From Planctomycetota bacterium (lineage in GTDB: Bacteria; Planctomycetota; Planctomycetia; Pirellulales; Thermoguttaceae): 6,933 nt of DNA. Numbering within the stretch: position 1 is the stretch's first letter; every line of letters starts with the position of its first letter. Below, piece after piece: positions 5,979-6,933 of the stretch. The stretch covers positions 1-6,933 of the forward strand of contig JAEWUR010000497.1 in the NCBI GenBank assembly GCA_023397045.1, written 5' to 3'. A model generated the notes under the pieces. That model did not search any database. It saw only the letters and a list, made by a program, of their open reading frames with translations, and was not told the DNA's origin. The translations under genes and the position numbers were made by a program.

Positions 5979-6933
5979 TCATTCGTGAGTGATGGATGGC
6001 GATTGCTCAGTGACCGGCGGATCCCAGAATGTCGCGGTCGTTTGTTTCAGACGCATGGGGCGTCCGTCTTTTTCCCAGAATTCAATCTGACCGGTCTCGG
6101 CTCCCGTTGGAACCATCGCGTAAAAAGGCACTCGGAAGTCTGACCGCCCATAGGCCTTGCCGAAAACTCGAACTAGTTCCCGGCCATGTCCGTCAAGCCA
6201 TGTGATTGTTACACATGGTTCACAGTCTTTTTTGGACCAGAGATCGAACTCGAATCTGCACAGTCGTCCCGCTGCCTCCGGCGGTAGGCGATGGGCGATG
6301 CGTCCGGGACCGAAAAACGAGATGGCTCCTTCCGCCGGGATTTCCACAACGTCGCCCGAAACGTGTGTCCACGGAACCGTGGACACACCGGACGATCGTT
6401 TTTTCTCGTTTGCATTGAAGGTGCTGGGCCATTCGTAGCGATCTTCATGCCGCGGCCGGTCATTGGCTAGCGGGCCAACATCATAGACGGTGACCGTTCC
6501 GCTGGCCGCGACGATGCGAGCGTCGGTCCAATACTCGGCCGTGATGCCCGTCTCGTCCGTATCGACAACCCGGTTGCGCGGATAATGGCCGACGACCCAA
6601 TAACGAATGCCGTAGCGTCGGCAAAACTCGTCAAAGTCGTCGGGATTGTTGATGTTGAAGATGCGCGGCGAGCACAAGAACATGTCGCTCGGCCAAATTG
6701 CGAACGAATAGGCCGGACTGCGAAGTCCGAAAATGCCCACGAAATCACTACAGAGAACGCCCTCGTTCGGTTTGCGAATCGCATCGAGTTGCTGGATCGC
6801 TTGGTAGCCCTGGAAACGCAGATCAAAATGTTTCGCGAAGTCCATCCGTTTCGTGTACTCGGCCCATGACGCACGCATGTGAAGACCGGCAAGTGGCGTC
6901 GGCAGCAATAACGCCGCGACCAGGGCCGCAACC
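5979..6933 (-). CDS. C-terminal part of a large membrane protein, probable GT-C (PMT/ArnT-like) glycosyltransferase
   Basis: The gene is cut by the right window edge, leaving 317 codons open to the end. A TTG at 6908 could be read as a start, but the codons before it encode VAALVAALLLPTPLAGL, the end of a membrane helix, so the true start is outside. After the helix comes a soluble domain with NEGVLCSDFVGIFGLRS, NPDDFDEFCRRYGIRYWVV and TVTVYDVG, a pattern typical of the periplasmic tail of PMT_2/ArnT-like transferases, where a predicted Rossmann-like piece follows the helices. A second beta-rich part (about 190-310 of the fragment, with FEFDLWSKKDCEPCVTITWL) resembles a jelly-roll or carbohydrate-binding fold; this is a guess. 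The stop overlaps the possible GT2 start by four bases (ATGA). The family call is inferred from this C-terminal piece and the GT2 partner. Confidence 0.65.
   Translation of the reverse strand, partial: VAALVAALLLPTPLAGLHMRASWAEYTKRMDFAKHFDLRFQGYQAIQQLDAIRKPNEGVLCSDFVGIFGLRSPAYSFAIWPSDMFLCSPRIFNINNPDDFDEFCRRYGIRYWVVGHYPRNRVVDTDETGITAEYWTDARIVAASGTVTVYDVGPLANDRPRHEDRYEWPSTFNANEKKRSSGVSTVPWTHVSGDVVEIPAEGAISFFGPGRIAHRLPPEAAGRLCRFEFDLWSKKDCEPCVTITWLDGHGRELVRVFGKAYGRSDFRVPFYAMVPTGAETGQIEFWEKDGRPMRLKQTTATFWDPPVTEQSPSITHE

Overview
The window looks like chromosomal DNA of a planctomycete, most likely Pirellulales-like. The basis is the moderately high GC content and three familiar protein types: a cysteine-rich outer-membrane barrel protein, an excisionase-fold HTH protein with a long acidic Ser/Gly/Asp linker, and a GT2 plus GT-C glycosylation pair. 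Taxonomy is inferred from gene style, not from a marker gene.

Layout from left to right. Positions 1-80 hold two copies of a 16-bp direct repeat. A strong intrinsic terminator (81-120, minus strand) closes a minus-strand gene (177-1262) for a secreted, cysteine-rich protein with an outer-membrane barrel look. A divergent non-coding stretch of about 550 bp (1263-1813) carries candidate promoters for both directions. A plus-strand gene set follows: a small exported protein (1814-2164), a membrane-anchored HTH protein (2176-3372), an OmpA-family lipoprotein (3433-4260) and a class I SAM methyltransferase (4271-5002), with gaps of 11, 60 and 10 bp. The 60-bp gap contains two perfect hairpins; one holds the Shine-Dalgarno sequence in its loop and ends directly at the start codon. 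The right end is a minus-strand pair: the C-terminal part of a large membrane protein, probably a GT-C (PMT/ArnT-like) transferase cut by the window edge (5979-6933), then a GT2 polyprenyl-phosphate glycosyltransferase (4870-5964). The GT2 gene overlaps the methyltransferase gene tail to tail by 133 bp.

How the genes may work together (inference). The 1814-4260 genes look like an envelope module: a periplasmic small protein, a DNA-binding protein tethered in the inner membrane, and a peptidoglycan-binding lipoprotein. The right-hand pair looks like a lipid-linked sugar pathway, in which GT2 charges a polyprenyl phosphate and the GT-C protein transfers the sugar outside the membrane. The methyltransferase belongs to a type often found beside such glycosyltransferases. 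The most unusual items are the HTH-linker-membrane protein with its neighbours and the hairpin around the OmpA ribosome-binding site.
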